Program-made: the position numbers and the translations under genes | Assembly: GCF_024346955.1 (NCBI RefSeq) | Contig: NZ_AP024884.1 | Location: forward strand, 930,001 to 994,000 | Direction of reading: 5' to 3' | Origin: Vibrio mangrovi | Lineage (GTDB): Bacteria > Pseudomonadota > Gammaproteobacteria > Enterobacterales > Vibrionaceae | Length of the DNA: 64,000 nt | In this document: piece by piece, positions 1 through 9,016 of the stretch | Layout: each line of letters begins with the position of its first letter | Position numbering within the stretch: position 1 is the first letter of the stretch | The notes under the pieces: model-generated | Database searches by the model: none | What the model was told of the DNA's origin: nothing | Seen by the model: only the letters and a program-made list of their open reading frames with translations

Positions 1-172
1 ATTCGGTAACCGCGGATTCAGCAGTACCGGATTCAGCCACAAAAATGGCGGCGTGCTCCGATTTCAGGAAACGCCGCATTTGACGCGGTGAAATCCTGTC
101 TCCGGAAAAAAGCTGTTGCTCTAGTGCATTTAGCGCAGAAAGATCAGTGTGGGTCGCATGACGGATGTTCAT
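1..172 (-). CDS. GNAT-type acetyltransferase, N-terminal part only
   Basis: The reverse strand opens with an ATG at 172 and stays open to the window edge, giving 57 residues that begin MNIRHATHTDLSALNALEQ and continue through a stretch ending in IFVAES. That is the usual first strand and helix of a GNAT fold (alternating strand, then D-L-x-A-L-x-x-L-E), so an N-acyltransferase is likely. It is divergent from the RimK-like ligase at 271; in gammaproteobacteria RimK-like genes often sit beside a GNAT/peptidase C39 fusion, which fits. The acetyl-CoA binding loop lies outside the window, so the assignment rests on the N-terminus and context. Confidence 0.6.
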   Translation of the reverse strand, partial: MNIRHATHTDLSALNALEQQLFSGDRISPRQMRRFLKSEHAAIFVAESGTAESAVTE

Positions 173-270
173 ACGATACCTCAAAAGGTTAAAAGGATTG
201 CGATGCAATATTATGTCGATACGCAGATCTCTACAAGAGACTTGATATCATGCAACCGGAAATATAGCAC

Positions 271-1722
271 ATGGCAAATCTTTTCATTGTGACCGATCAT
301 ACTGATGACTGGCACCAGTATTTTCCTTCCGATCAGGTCATCAGTGTCCAAAACTATCTCGACACGAACTGGAAACCGACCCATAAATCCATTCAGGTCG
401 TCAACTTATGCCGCAGTTATGATTATATGACCAGCGGTTACTACTGCTCCCTCATGGCCGAAGCAAGAGGACACAGAGTCATTCCCCGGGTGATGGCGAT
501 TAATGACATTCATCAGCCTTTTCTGCATTCTTCAAATCTGCTGAAACTGAATAAACTGTGTCCTTCAGAACACCAACTTCAGTGCAAAATTTATTTTGGC
601 CGTACACCGCAGAAAGGGCTGGAGAAACTGGCCCGCCATCTGTTTGAGCAGTTTATGATCCCGGTGATTCATATTGAACTGTCCAAACATAATCACCAAT
701 GGCATATCAAAGCCATTCGACCATTTCCGTTTCAGGATCTGACCGACCCCGAACAGGATTTTTTCATCGAATCACTGGAAAAATTCTCAAGAAAGGTCTG
801 GAAAAGCCCAAAACAGAATAAAGCTTCCCGCTATGACCTCGCGATGATGGTTGATCCGGAAGAGAAAATGCCCCCTTCAGATAAAGCCGCACTGAAACGC
901 TTTCAGAAAGCCGCTCAGCGTTTGGGAATGAATCTGGAAACCATCACGGCAGAGCATCTCTCCCGCCTGGGAGAATTTGATGGCCTGTTTATCCGGGCAA
1001 CCACCAATATCAGCAACGAAACTTATCGTTTTGCGAAAACAGCGGAAAAAATGGGGCTGGTGGTCATGGATGATTCTGAGTCCATTATGAAATGTACCAA
1101 TAAGGTATTTCTGACCGAGCTGCTGCAACGTAACCACATCCCGGCCCCTAAAAGTGTTATCGTGCAAAGCTTTGATCCCGGCTGGCAGGAGAAACTGTTA
1201 GCAGAACTGTCATTTCCGATGGTATTGAAAATTCCCGATGGTGCATTTTCGCGTGGCGTTATCAAAGTCAGTAATATTGATGAGCTCAATAAAGAAGCAG
1301 CTTCCCTGTTTGAGAAAAGTGCACTGATTTTGGCTCAGGCATTTATGCCAACCGACTTCGACTGGCGTATCGGCATACTCAACCGACAAGCCATTTTCGC
1401 CTGTAAATACATGATGAGCCGTGGCCACTGGCAAATTTATCATCACCATAATAACGGCCGGACAACTTCCGGTAGTTTCGAAACCCTGGATCTGAAACAG
1501 GTTCCCAAAAATGTGATTGATACAGCCCTGAAGGCCGCGAACCTCATCGGCAGTGGCCTGTATGGAGTTGATTTAAAAGAAATAGATGGTCAGGTCTATG
1601 TGATTGAGGTCAATGATAACCCCAGTATTGATCATCATGTCGAAGATGCTTTTCTGGGAGACTTACTCTATGACCGGATTATGACTGAGTTCCTGCGTCG
1701 CATTCAGATGCGGGGATTCTGA
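271..1722 (+). CDS. RimK-like ATP-grasp ligase (RLAN domain)
   Basis: A 483-residue protein with an N-terminal RimK-like region (about residues 1-200) followed by an ATP-grasp fold (about 210-480). Visible ATP-grasp features are the phosphate-clamp strand FPMVLKIPDGAFSRGVIKV, and near the C-terminus GVDLKEIDGQVYVIEVNDNP, whose E and N are the metal ligands. The family ligates amino acids, often glutamate, to a protein or peptide acceptor; the acceptor here is unknown. Length matches the family. The ATG at 271 follows an AT-rich, weak ribosome site. It is divergent from a GNAT gene, suggesting a shared peptide-modification role (inference). Confidence 0.85.
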   Translation: MANLFIVTDHTDDWHQYFPSDQVISVQNYLDTNWKPTHKSIQVVNLCRSYDYMTSGYYCSLMAEARGHRVIPRVMAINDIHQPFLHSSNLLKLNKLCPSEHQLQCKIYFGRTPQKGLEKLARHLFEQFMIPVIHIELSKHNHQWHIKAIRPFPFQDLTDPEQDFFIESLEKFSRKVWKSPKQNKASRYDLAMMVDPEEKMPPSDKAALKRFQKAAQRLGMNLETITAEHLSRLGEFDGLFIRATTNISNETYRFAKTAEKMGLVVMDDSESIMKCTNKVFLTELLQRNHIPAPKSVIVQSFDPGWQEKLLAELSFPMVLKIPDGAFSRGVIKVSNIDELNKEAASLFEKSALILAQAFMPTDFDWRIGILNRQAIFACKYMMSRGHWQIYHHHNNGRTTSGSFETLDLKQVPKNVIDTALKAANLIGSGLYGVDLKEIDGQVYVIEVNDNPSIDHHVEDAFLGDLLYDRIMTEFLRRIQMRGF

Positions 1723-1754
1723 CCGGGTCAGTCACACCTCTCATATTTTTCAGA

Positions 1755-1779
1755 AGCCTGCAATGTTGCAGGCTTTTTT
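1755..1779 (+). terminator. Rho-independent terminator of the RimK-like gene
   Basis: A 9-bp perfect stem (AGCCTGCAA / TTGCAGGCT) with a 1-2 base loop is followed directly by a run of six T residues, 33 bases past the stop codon at 1722. Confidence 0.9.
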
Positions 1780-1917
1780 GTTGATAGATCACTCAAAAAA
1801 GAAACAAAACCGGTTCCGTAAGGATGAAATCATCTCACATCCTTAGTGTCCCGCACCGGACCGTTTTATCCCTGTTCTATACTCAAAATGAAGTCCATGT
1901 TGTAAACACTGACATTA

Positions 1918-4440
1918 ATGCTAAAACTCGATAATAAAAAACTATTACATATTATTCGTTATGCCCCAGTTATCGTTGTCACCCTATTTGCAATCGCCGT
2001 TAATATCATTGCGATTGAAGACAACCAATCGATGGCTCAGTACAGCATTGAAAATTTGCGGGCAGAACTTCTCAACACGCAGCGTGAAAAAATTCGCGAA
2101 CAGGTTCGTTATGTCATCAGAAAAGTCCGGACTGAGCGTTTTTTATCAGAAGCAAAGCTAAAAGATCACGCTAAACAGCGAGTCTATGAGGCCTATCATG
2201 TTGCGCACTACATCTACAATAGCAACCAGGGAAAACCTAAAGCGGAAATAGTCCATCTGATTACCGATGCCCTGCGCCCTCTCCACTTCTTCAACGAACG
2301 AGGCTACTTTTTCATCTTTACCCAGCAGGGTATCAGTGTGATGAACGGCTTAAGACCAGAGCTTGAAGGGACGTCGATCCTTGATCTTCAGGATAGCCGG
2401 GGAACTTACTTTATCCGCAACTTCATCAAAAAGTTTGAACATTCACAGGAAGGATTCTACCAGTGGTGGTTTCAAAAACCGGGTCAGTCAAACCAGCAGG
2501 ACTTTCAGAAAATCGGTTTTGCCAAAACATTTGAACCTTATCACTGGTACATCGGTACCGGTGAATATGTGACTGCTTTTGAGAATGCTCTGAAAAAAGA
2601 AATTCTTGAGTGGATCTCTGAATATGAGTACGGAGAAGGCGGATACTTCTTTATCATCGACAAACAAGGCACATTACTTGCCCATCACTACAATGACTTT
2701 TTAGGCCCGGAACTTACTGTCGGAAAAAAAATTGATGACTCGTTACGACAGCAGATTCTGGCACAGGTTCGTAACGGTGGCGGTTATATCCGCTATCAGA
2801 AACCACTGACGGTCGATGGAAAAATTTCGCTGGAACAAGTCAGTTATGTCACTGAAATCAAAGGCTGGGACTGGATTGTCGGAACCGGATTTTACTCTCA
2901 GGTCTACGAGAAATACCTCAGCTCACAGGCACATCAGCTCTCACAGTATAAAAAGCAGAGTCTGGCTAAACTGAGTACTCTCGGTATCGTCTCCATCCTT
3001 TTGCTGATCGTTGTTTCCCTGTATGTCAGCCACCTGATCGCCCGCCGGTTCAATACTTTTCAGCAACGTATCGTTGACGATGTAAATGAACTGGAAAACA
3101 GCAAAGATAAAATGGAATTCATGGCGCTACATGATGCCCTGACAGGATTACCAAATCGTCTGTCCCTCCAGAAAAAAATTCAGGAAAGTATCAACTTATC
3201 AAAGAAACACGGCACCCACGCCGCCATTATGTTTGTCGATCTGGATGATTTCAAACATATCAATGATCTACACGGACATGCGACGGGAGATCAGCTTCTG
3301 TGTTCAATCAGCCGCCAGTTCGAATCCGTACTGGAAGAAACAGATCTCGTGGCCCGTTTTGGCGGTGACGAGTTCATTTTCTGCTGTGCGGATTTACAAG
3401 GTACCGATGAAGCCAGAGAAAAAGCTGAAATCATCCGCCGCCTGTTTGATGAACAATTTGTAATCGGCGGAAAAATTTTATCCGTGGGCTGTAGTATCGG
3501 TATCAGTATGTATCCGGATGATAGTGATGATCCGGCTGCGCTGATTCGCAAAGCCGACATCGTTCTTTACCATTCCAAAGCAATCAAAAAGGGACAGATT
3601 CTATTTTACGATCAACATATTAATGAGCAGGTGCAACTCGATCTGAACATTCATCATGAGCTGCAACGGGCACTGATTAATCAGGAATTCAGCGTCTGTT
3701 ACCAACCCCAGATAGAAGCCAACAGACACCGGCTGGTAAGCGTTGAAGCATTGATACGCTGGAATAATCCACGTCTGGGCAATGTTCCGCCGGCAAAATT
3801 CATTGAAACAGCAGAAGAAACCGGGCTCATCCATGATATTGGCTTATTCGTTTTCCGCCGCGCCTGTGAGGAAATTTACCGCTTATCTCCCAACGGTCAT
3901 AATGCCGTACAGCTATCGGTCAATGTATCACCCACTCAGTTAGTGACACCCCACTTCCCGGAACAACTGGCGGAAATATGTAGTGAGATCGGGATTCATA
4001 CTCATCGCATTACGCTGGAAATTACCGAAAATATCTTAATTAACAAACTGGAAACTGCGATACCGATTCTGAATCAGCTTCGGGTACACGGATTCGGAAT
4101 CTCACTGGACGACTTTGGCACAGGTTATTCTTCTCTGAGTTATATCAATAACCTGCCGTTAACAGAAATTAAGATTGATCGCTGTTTTATCGACCGGATG
4201 CTGAACAATCAGCAAAGCAATATGCTGGTTAAAATGATCATTGGTATCGGCAAATTCAGCGGTATGACGGTAGTAGCTGAAGGTGTTGAAACACAAGAAC
4301 AGTATGAACAGCTCATCGAATATCACTGCGATTTAGTTCAGGGATTCTATTTTGACCGCCCACTCACATTTGAGCAGCTCACACACCGTTATAAAAATTA
4401 TTACAGCGCTTACGTCAACAACTTTCCATACTCGTACTAG
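1918..4440 (+). CDS. dCache-GGDEF-EAL cyclic-di-GMP enzyme
   Basis: An 840-residue inner-membrane protein: a transmembrane segment near residues 10-30, a periplasmic double Cache region (about 40-340, two repeats of the GYFFI...W.IGTG pattern), a second transmembrane helix near 355-375, then GGDEF and EAL domains. The cyclase motif FGGDEF is intact near residue 482; the inhibitory-site Arg appears replaced by Glu (EETD before it). The EAL domain has EAL near 610, EITEN, DDFGTGYSSLSY and AEGVET, so phosphodiesterase activity is expected. Start ATG 1918 has only a weak ribosome site. The next gene, a periplasmic binding protein 54 bases downstream, may supply its ligand signal. Confidence 0.92.
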   Translation: MLKLDNKKLLHIIRYAPVIVVTLFAIAVNIIAIEDNQSMAQYSIENLRAELLNTQREKIREQVRYVIRKVRTERFLSEAKLKDHAKQRVYEAYHVAHYIYNSNQGKPKAEIVHLITDALRPLHFFNERGYFFIFTQQGISVMNGLRPELEGTSILDLQDSRGTYFIRNFIKKFEHSQEGFYQWWFQKPGQSNQQDFQKIGFAKTFEPYHWYIGTGEYVTAFENALKKEILEWISEYEYGEGGYFFIIDKQGTLLAHHYNDFLGPELTVGKKIDDSLRQQILAQVRNGGGYIRYQKPLTVDGKISLEQVSYVTEIKGWDWIVGTGFYSQVYEKYLSSQAHQLSQYKKQSLAKLSTLGIVSILLLIVVSLYVSHLIARRFNTFQQRIVDDVNELENSKDKMEFMALHDALTGLPNRLSLQKKIQESINLSKKHGTHAAIMFVDLDDFKHINDLHGHATGDQLLCSISRQFESVLEETDLVARFGGDEFIFCCADLQGTDEAREKAEIIRRLFDEQFVIGGKILSVGCSIGISMYPDDSDDPAALIRKADIVLYHSKAIKKGQILFYDQHINEQVQLDLNIHHELQRALINQEFSVCYQPQIEANRHRLVSVEALIRWNNPRLGNVPPAKFIETAEETGLIHDIGLFVFRRACEEIYRLSPNGHNAVQLSVNVSPTQLVTPHFPEQLAEICSEIGIHTHRITLEITENILINKLETAIPILNQLRVHGFGISLDDFGTGYSSLSYINNLPLTEIKIDRCFIDRMLNNQQSNMLVKMIIGIGKFSGMTVVAEGVETQEQYEQLIEYHCDLVQGFYFDRPLTFEQLTHRYKNYYSAYVNNFPYSY

Positions 4441-4494
4441 CCTGGTGTGCAAGTATGCTGTTTAACCGGGATCAGCCATAAGGAAGCAGAGAAA

Positions 4495-5802
4495 ATGGGA
4501 AATGGTATGCAATACGCCAGCAGAGGGTCTAAATACAGATTATACAGTGCCATCCTATTATGGGGATGTTCTGCGGTGTCCGTGGCAGCCCCGACAGAGA
4601 TCACAATGTGGCGCCATTTAGCCAATATTCGGGAAATGAAGGCTTCTGCAATGGCTGTTGAGCGGTTCAATCAATCGCAGCATCGATGGAAAATTGTTCA
4701 GGAGAACATCCCGGAAGCCTCCTATACCCAACTCATCACTGCGGCAGCAAAAGCAGAACAACTCCCTTGCGTCATCGACCTCGATCAACCACTGGTGCCC
4801 AACTTTGCCTGGAATCAGTTTCTGCGTCCGCTGGACGGCCTGATCGATGCCCGAATTCTCGACGCATTGAATTCATCAGGCAAGGGAACCTATCAGGGAA
4901 AAACCTATTCTGTCGGACAATTTGACGCTGCTCTGGCACTGTTTACCCGCAAGTCGCTGCTCAAAAAAATTGGGGTTCGCACACCAACCCTGACACATCC
5001 ATGGAGCAAAGACGAATTCATGGAAGTTCTGGATAAAATCAAAGCCACCAGAACCTATCAATATCCATTCGATATCCGGAGTAACGACATGACTGAATGG
5101 CTTCCGTATGCTTTATCGCCAATGATGCTGTCCTGGGGAGCCGATCTCATCAACCGTAATAACTATGTTGAAGTCAACGGTATTCTCAACTCACCCAAAG
5201 CAATTGAATTCGGTCACTGGCTCTATTCACTGGTTACGAATCACTACATTGAGCGTCATCCAGCCGATGATAAAGGGCTGCTCACCGGCAGAGTTGCGAT
5301 TCAGTATCATGGTTCCTGGGCTGTCGGAGAATTCGAGCGGGTATTAGGTGATGATCTCGCGATTCTGCCCGTGCCGGATTTTGGTCATGGCCCAGTCATC
5401 GGTGGTGGTTCCTGGCAATGGGCAGTCACAACAGACTGCCCGTATCCCGAAGGAGCAAAAGCTTTCCTGACCCATATGGTTTCCACCAAAGAAATAGCCA
5501 CTGTCTCGATTTCAGCAAATGCTATTCCGACACTTCCTGCTGCTACTTCGTTGACTCAGGATTTTGCCCCGAATGGGAAATGGCGTATTTTCTACGAATT
5601 CTCGGCCCGTTTTGCCAAAGTCAGACCGGAAACTCCTGCCTATGCGGTGATTTCCTCCAGTTACAAAAAAGCAATCAACGCCATACTGGACGGCGAAGAC
5701 CCTCAGATTGCTCTGGATTATGCCGTCGATAATATTGAAGCAGCTATAGAGCACAACAAAGGTTACGGGTTTCCACTACCAGTGAAATCATCAACACCAT
5801 GA
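4495..5802 (+). CDS. Orphan extracellular sugar-binding protein (ABC family 1)
   Basis: A 435-residue periplasmic solute-binding protein of the family 1 sugar class. The start is set at ATG 4495 because AGGAAG lies 8 bases upstream and the following residues form a signal peptide (basic YASRGSKYR, hydrophobic LYSAILLWG, cleavage near VSVAA). The body has the family features: EITMW first strand, VAIQYHGSWAVGEF late in the protein, and a tail with conserved aromatic residues. No permease or ATPase genes follow; the only neighbour is the dCache-GGDEF-EAL gene just upstream on the same strand, so a role as a ligand-bound co-sensor rather than transport is plausible (inference, by analogy with NspS-MbaA). 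Confidence 0.85.
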   Translation: MGNGMQYASRGSKYRLYSAILLWGCSAVSVAAPTEITMWRHLANIREMKASAMAVERFNQSQHRWKIVQENIPEASYTQLITAAAKAEQLPCVIDLDQPLVPNFAWNQFLRPLDGLIDARILDALNSSGKGTYQGKTYSVGQFDAALALFTRKSLLKKIGVRTPTLTHPWSKDEFMEVLDKIKATRTYQYPFDIRSNDMTEWLPYALSPMMLSWGADLINRNNYVEVNGILNSPKAIEFGHWLYSLVTNHYIERHPADDKGLLTGRVAIQYHGSWAVGEFERVLGDDLAILPVPDFGHGPVIGGGSWQWAVTTDCPYPEGAKAFLTHMVSTKEIATVSISANAIPTLPAATSLTQDFAPNGKWRIFYEFSARFAKVRPETPAYAVISSSYKKAINAILDGEDPQIALDYAVDNIEAAIEHNKGYGFPLPVKSSTP

Positions 5803-5957
5803 CATCTCTTTCTTGATTCCCTCCGATAGAAAGCATTTTTTGTTGCATATAAAACGTGACTAATATCAACTTATTGATGCTAGTTATGCGACATAAATCT
5901 CAAATTCATTGAAATGTATTTTTAGTTTCATATTAAAAAGTAAAACTAAGCCACGGA

Positions 5958-6034
5958 ATAGTTATCTGATAAATAAATAGCTATCTGTTAAATAAATAGT
6001 TATCTGTTTAATAAATTAGCTATCGGTTTGATAA
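5958..6034. repeat. Four tandem 19-20 bp repeats upstream of the nuclease gene
   Basis: Four direct copies of ATAGYTATCTGWTWAATAA start at 5958, 5977, 5996 and 6016, with spacing 19, 19 and 20 bp; two more degraded copies may follow to about 6080. They sit about 100 bases upstream of the secreted nuclease start in a 333-base gene-free stretch that is very AT-rich. Period and position suggest a cooperative operator array (inference). Nothing else is evident in 5803-6135. Confidence 0.8.
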
Positions 6035-6135
6035 GTAATCGTCAGTTCCGATAAATCATTGCCGGTTCTGACCATTTATCAATCTGTTTTATAAATCTCA
6101 TATGACAATGGAAGGCAACGTCAGGTGGTCACAAA

Positions 6136-8724
6136 ATGAAATTAAAATCTTCGTTATCATATCTTTCGATAGTCATCGGAAGCACACTTTCACTATCGGC
6201 ACATGCCGATATTATTCTTTCACAATATGTTGAAGGCTCAGGATTAAACAAAGCTATCGAGATTGCCAATACCGGAGATGCATCGGTTTCTCTGGACGGC
6301 TATGCTCTGGCAAAATCAACCAACGGCAGCGGAGCGTGGGAAAACCAGCTTCCTCTTGATGGGCGGACAATTCCGGCTCACGGCGTATTTGTGATTGCCA
6401 ATAGTCAGGCCAGTAGTGAAATTCTGGCCCTGAGCAATGAAACCGACAATACCGTCGTGAACTTTAACGGTAACGATCCGATTGCTCTGCTGTTAAACGG
6501 TTCCGAACATGACGTGATCGGTGCAATGGGCGGCAGTTATTTTGCCAAAGATGTGACCTTATCCCGGCTGGCTGACAGCCTCACGCCGTCATCCACCTAT
6601 ATTGCTGCGCAATGGACAACCGCTGCGGCCAATAATATTGACGGGCTCGGTTCTCTGGACAGTACGGTTTCAACATTTACCTGTGAAGGTGAATCCTTTA
6701 CACCGATTCAGGAAATTCAGGGCGAAGGCAGCCGTTCTCCGCTTCTCAGCGGCTCAGCCAATACAACCGACGGCGAATACGCGGTTCAGGGTGTCGTCAG
6801 CGCAGTCACAACCGGGCTGACCAAAGGATTCTACCTTCAGGCGCTGGAGAATGACTACAACGACAATACATCTGAAGGTCTCTTTATTTATACTGGTCAG
6901 TCAGCTTCTGACTTACAGCCCGGAGATGTCGTCTGTGCCAAAGGAAAAGTCAGTGAATATTATAATCTGACCGAACTGCTGGCCGACAACCGTCAATGGG
7001 TTAAGCTCGGAGAGCAGGCTGCGCCACAGGCAACCGACATTGTCCCTCTCGAGTCTGATGACAATTTTGCCCAGACGCTGGAACGCTACGAAGGCATGCT
7101 GGTCAATCTGCCACAGAATCTGGATATGCGGGTCACCCGGACATTCAGTTACGACTATGACGCCAGACGCAACAATATGGTACTGGCTCAGGGCCGCCTG
7201 AATACCCAGCCGAACCAGAATTTTGCCGCAGGTTCCGAACAGGCCAGACAGCAAAGTGAAGAAAACGCACAGCACCGTCTGTTTATTGAGTCGGACCAAG
7301 TCGCAGATAATGGTGCCATCCCTTACTATCCTCAATTCGGCCGCAGCGACATTGATCAGGATGGTTCTACCGAAGATTATATCCGGGTCAATGACACTCT
7401 CAGCGGTGCCGAAGGTGTTCTGACCTACAGTTACGGTGATTATCGTCTGATTATGACCAACACTCTGACTCAGGATAACTTTGTTCACAACTCACCCCGC
7501 CAGTCAGCACCACAATTACAGCAAGGTAACCTGCGTATTGCGACCTTTAACGTGCTGAACTATTTCAATTCACCGTTTGGTGGCGATGCAAATCCTTATG
7601 GAAGTAATCGTGGTGCCAAAAGTGACGCTGAGTTTGAAATCCAGCAGGAAAAAATTGTACGTGCCATCCTGAAACTGGATGCCGACATTATTGGTCTGAT
7701 GGAAATTGAAAATAACGGCTTCGGTGATGGCGGCGCGATTCATCAGTTGGTTGAACAGCTCAACCTGAATATTGCCGAACCGGAAAACCGCTACCACTAT
7801 GTTGCCATCGATAGCAATCAGGATGGTGAAATCGATGCCCGTGATACCGTTGGCACCGATGCAATTACCACCGGCATCATCTATCGTAGTCAGGCTGTCA
7901 CACTGGCAACGCCACGTGTTATTCACATGCCATCCCAGCAGGCACCGGAAGTGTTTGATAAAGACGGCAATATGATTGAAGACGGTAAGAACTACCAGCG
8001 GGAAACACTGGCACCGACCTTTAAAGTCCGCGCCAACTCAGGAAAAGAGCAAGAGCTTACTGTTGCTGTGAACCACTTTAAATCCAAAGGCTCAACCTGC
8101 TGGGAAGATGCTGCCGCTGTTGCAGATGGCGGACAAGGCCAGCAGGATGCGGATTTCCAGGGATCATGTGAAAACTTCCGGGTCGCTGCTGCCGTAGCTT
8201 TGGGAGAAGCGTTAAAAGAGATCCCCGGACATCAGGTTATCCTCGGCGATCTGAATGCCTATGGTAAAGAAGATCCACTGTTGGTTCTGACCGACTACAC
8301 ACCGGAGAAATACGGAAAAACCATCCATGCGGCAAGAAACACCGTCATCAACGGAGAAACTCAGTTTGGTGATCAGGGTGCCGACATCACGCACGGATAT
8401 GGTTATCTCAGTGCTCTGAATATGATCCATCCGGACAACTGGAGCTACTCGTACAATGATGAGGTTGGTTCTTTAGACCATATTCTGATTAGCCCGAGCC
8501 TGAAAACGTATGTTGTCGATGCAACAGACTGGCATATCAACGCGGCTGAATCACCGCTGTTTGACTACACAAACAAATATAAAGGTGATCTGCCCAGATA
8601 CCACGATCAATATCGTGCTTCAGACCACGATCCAGCCGTACTGGAACTGGAAATGGGTGGTTCTGTCGGCGGTATGTTGCTGGTTTCCTTATTCGGACTA
8701 CTGGCAATCAGACGTAAAGCATAA
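6136..8724 (+). CDS. ExeM/NucH-type extracellular nuclease (Xds-like)
   Basis: An 862-residue secreted nuclease. Order: signal peptide (1-24, ending SAHA), lamin-tail domain (about 25-140: ILSQYVEGSG...IEIANTGD), an OB-fold region (about 195-300), and an endonuclease/exonuclease/phosphatase domain (about 465-835). The latter shows LRIATFNVLNYF, DIIGLMEIENNG (Mg-binding Glu), VNHFKSKGS, ILGDLNAYGKEDP and a final SDHDPAV, the full catalytic set. The C-terminus GGSVGGMLLVSLFGLL plus RRK is a GlyGly-CTERM sorting tail, processed by rhombosortase before type II secretion. In Vibrio such nucleases degrade extracellular DNA. Ribosome site AGGTGG precedes the ATG. Confidence 0.93.
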   Translation: MKLKSSLSYLSIVIGSTLSLSAHADIILSQYVEGSGLNKAIEIANTGDASVSLDGYALAKSTNGSGAWENQLPLDGRTIPAHGVFVIANSQASSEILALSNETDNTVVNFNGNDPIALLLNGSEHDVIGAMGGSYFAKDVTLSRLADSLTPSSTYIAAQWTTAAANNIDGLGSLDSTVSTFTCEGESFTPIQEIQGEGSRSPLLSGSANTTDGEYAVQGVVSAVTTGLTKGFYLQALENDYNDNTSEGLFIYTGQSASDLQPGDVVCAKGKVSEYYNLTELLADNRQWVKLGEQAAPQATDIVPLESDDNFAQTLERYEGMLVNLPQNLDMRVTRTFSYDYDARRNNMVLAQGRLNTQPNQNFAAGSEQARQQSEENAQHRLFIESDQVADNGAIPYYPQFGRSDIDQDGSTEDYIRVNDTLSGAEGVLTYSYGDYRLIMTNTLTQDNFVHNSPRQSAPQLQQGNLRIATFNVLNYFNSPFGGDANPYGSNRGAKSDAEFEIQQEKIVRAILKLDADIIGLMEIENNGFGDGGAIHQLVEQLNLNIAEPENRYHYVAIDSNQDGEIDARDTVGTDAITTGIIYRSQAVTLATPRVIHMPSQQAPEVFDKDGNMIEDGKNYQRETLAPTFKVRANSGKEQELTVAVNHFKSKGSTCWEDAAAVADGGQGQQDADFQGSCENFRVAAAVALGEALKEIPGHQVILGDLNAYGKEDPLLVLTDYTPEKYGKTIHAARNTVINGETQFGDQGADITHGYGYLSALNMIHPDNWSYSYNDEVGSLDHILISPSLKTYVVDATDWHINAAESPLFDYTNKYKGDLPRYHDQYRASDHDPAVLELEMGGSVGGMLLVSLFGLLAIRRKA

Positions 8725-8735
8725 TCACACCGAAA

Positions 8736-8760
8736 ATCAGGGGACAATCAGTCCCCTGAT
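8736..8760 (+). terminator. Hairpin after the nuclease gene
   Basis: A perfect 10-bp stem (ATCAGGGGAC / GTCCCCTGAT) with a 5-base loop begins 12 bases after the nuclease stop. There is no T run, so it may act as a weak terminator or as an mRNA 3'-end stabiliser. The rest of the gap to 9016 holds only the promoter region of the next gene. Confidence 0.6.
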
Positions 8761-9016
8761 ACTGCAAACCGACTCACTCTCTTTCCCCCAAACCGCACAA
8801 TTATTCCTCAATTGCTGAACGTGATTCATCAATCAGAAATTGGTCAGCATTCTGTCAAACATAAGAATTTGGTCACACCTTCACTGATTTGCATTTGATC
8901 CTGAATTCTGAGTTTGTATGTTATTAGCTGAATCGATTCAGTAAACCATAACTCAGTAACAATAAGCTGTAGTTCAACACAATAACAATGAAACCAATAA
9001 CCAAGGATCAAACGTC

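Noticed and set aside
5958..6080. Pho box array controlling the nuclease gene
   Set aside because: PhoB sites have 11-bp spacing and a CTGTCAT core; the repeat here has 19-bp spacing and a different core.
6913..7488. 191-residue reverse-strand ORF
   Set aside because: Antisense shadow of the secreted nuclease gene, without a ribosome site or recognisable motif.
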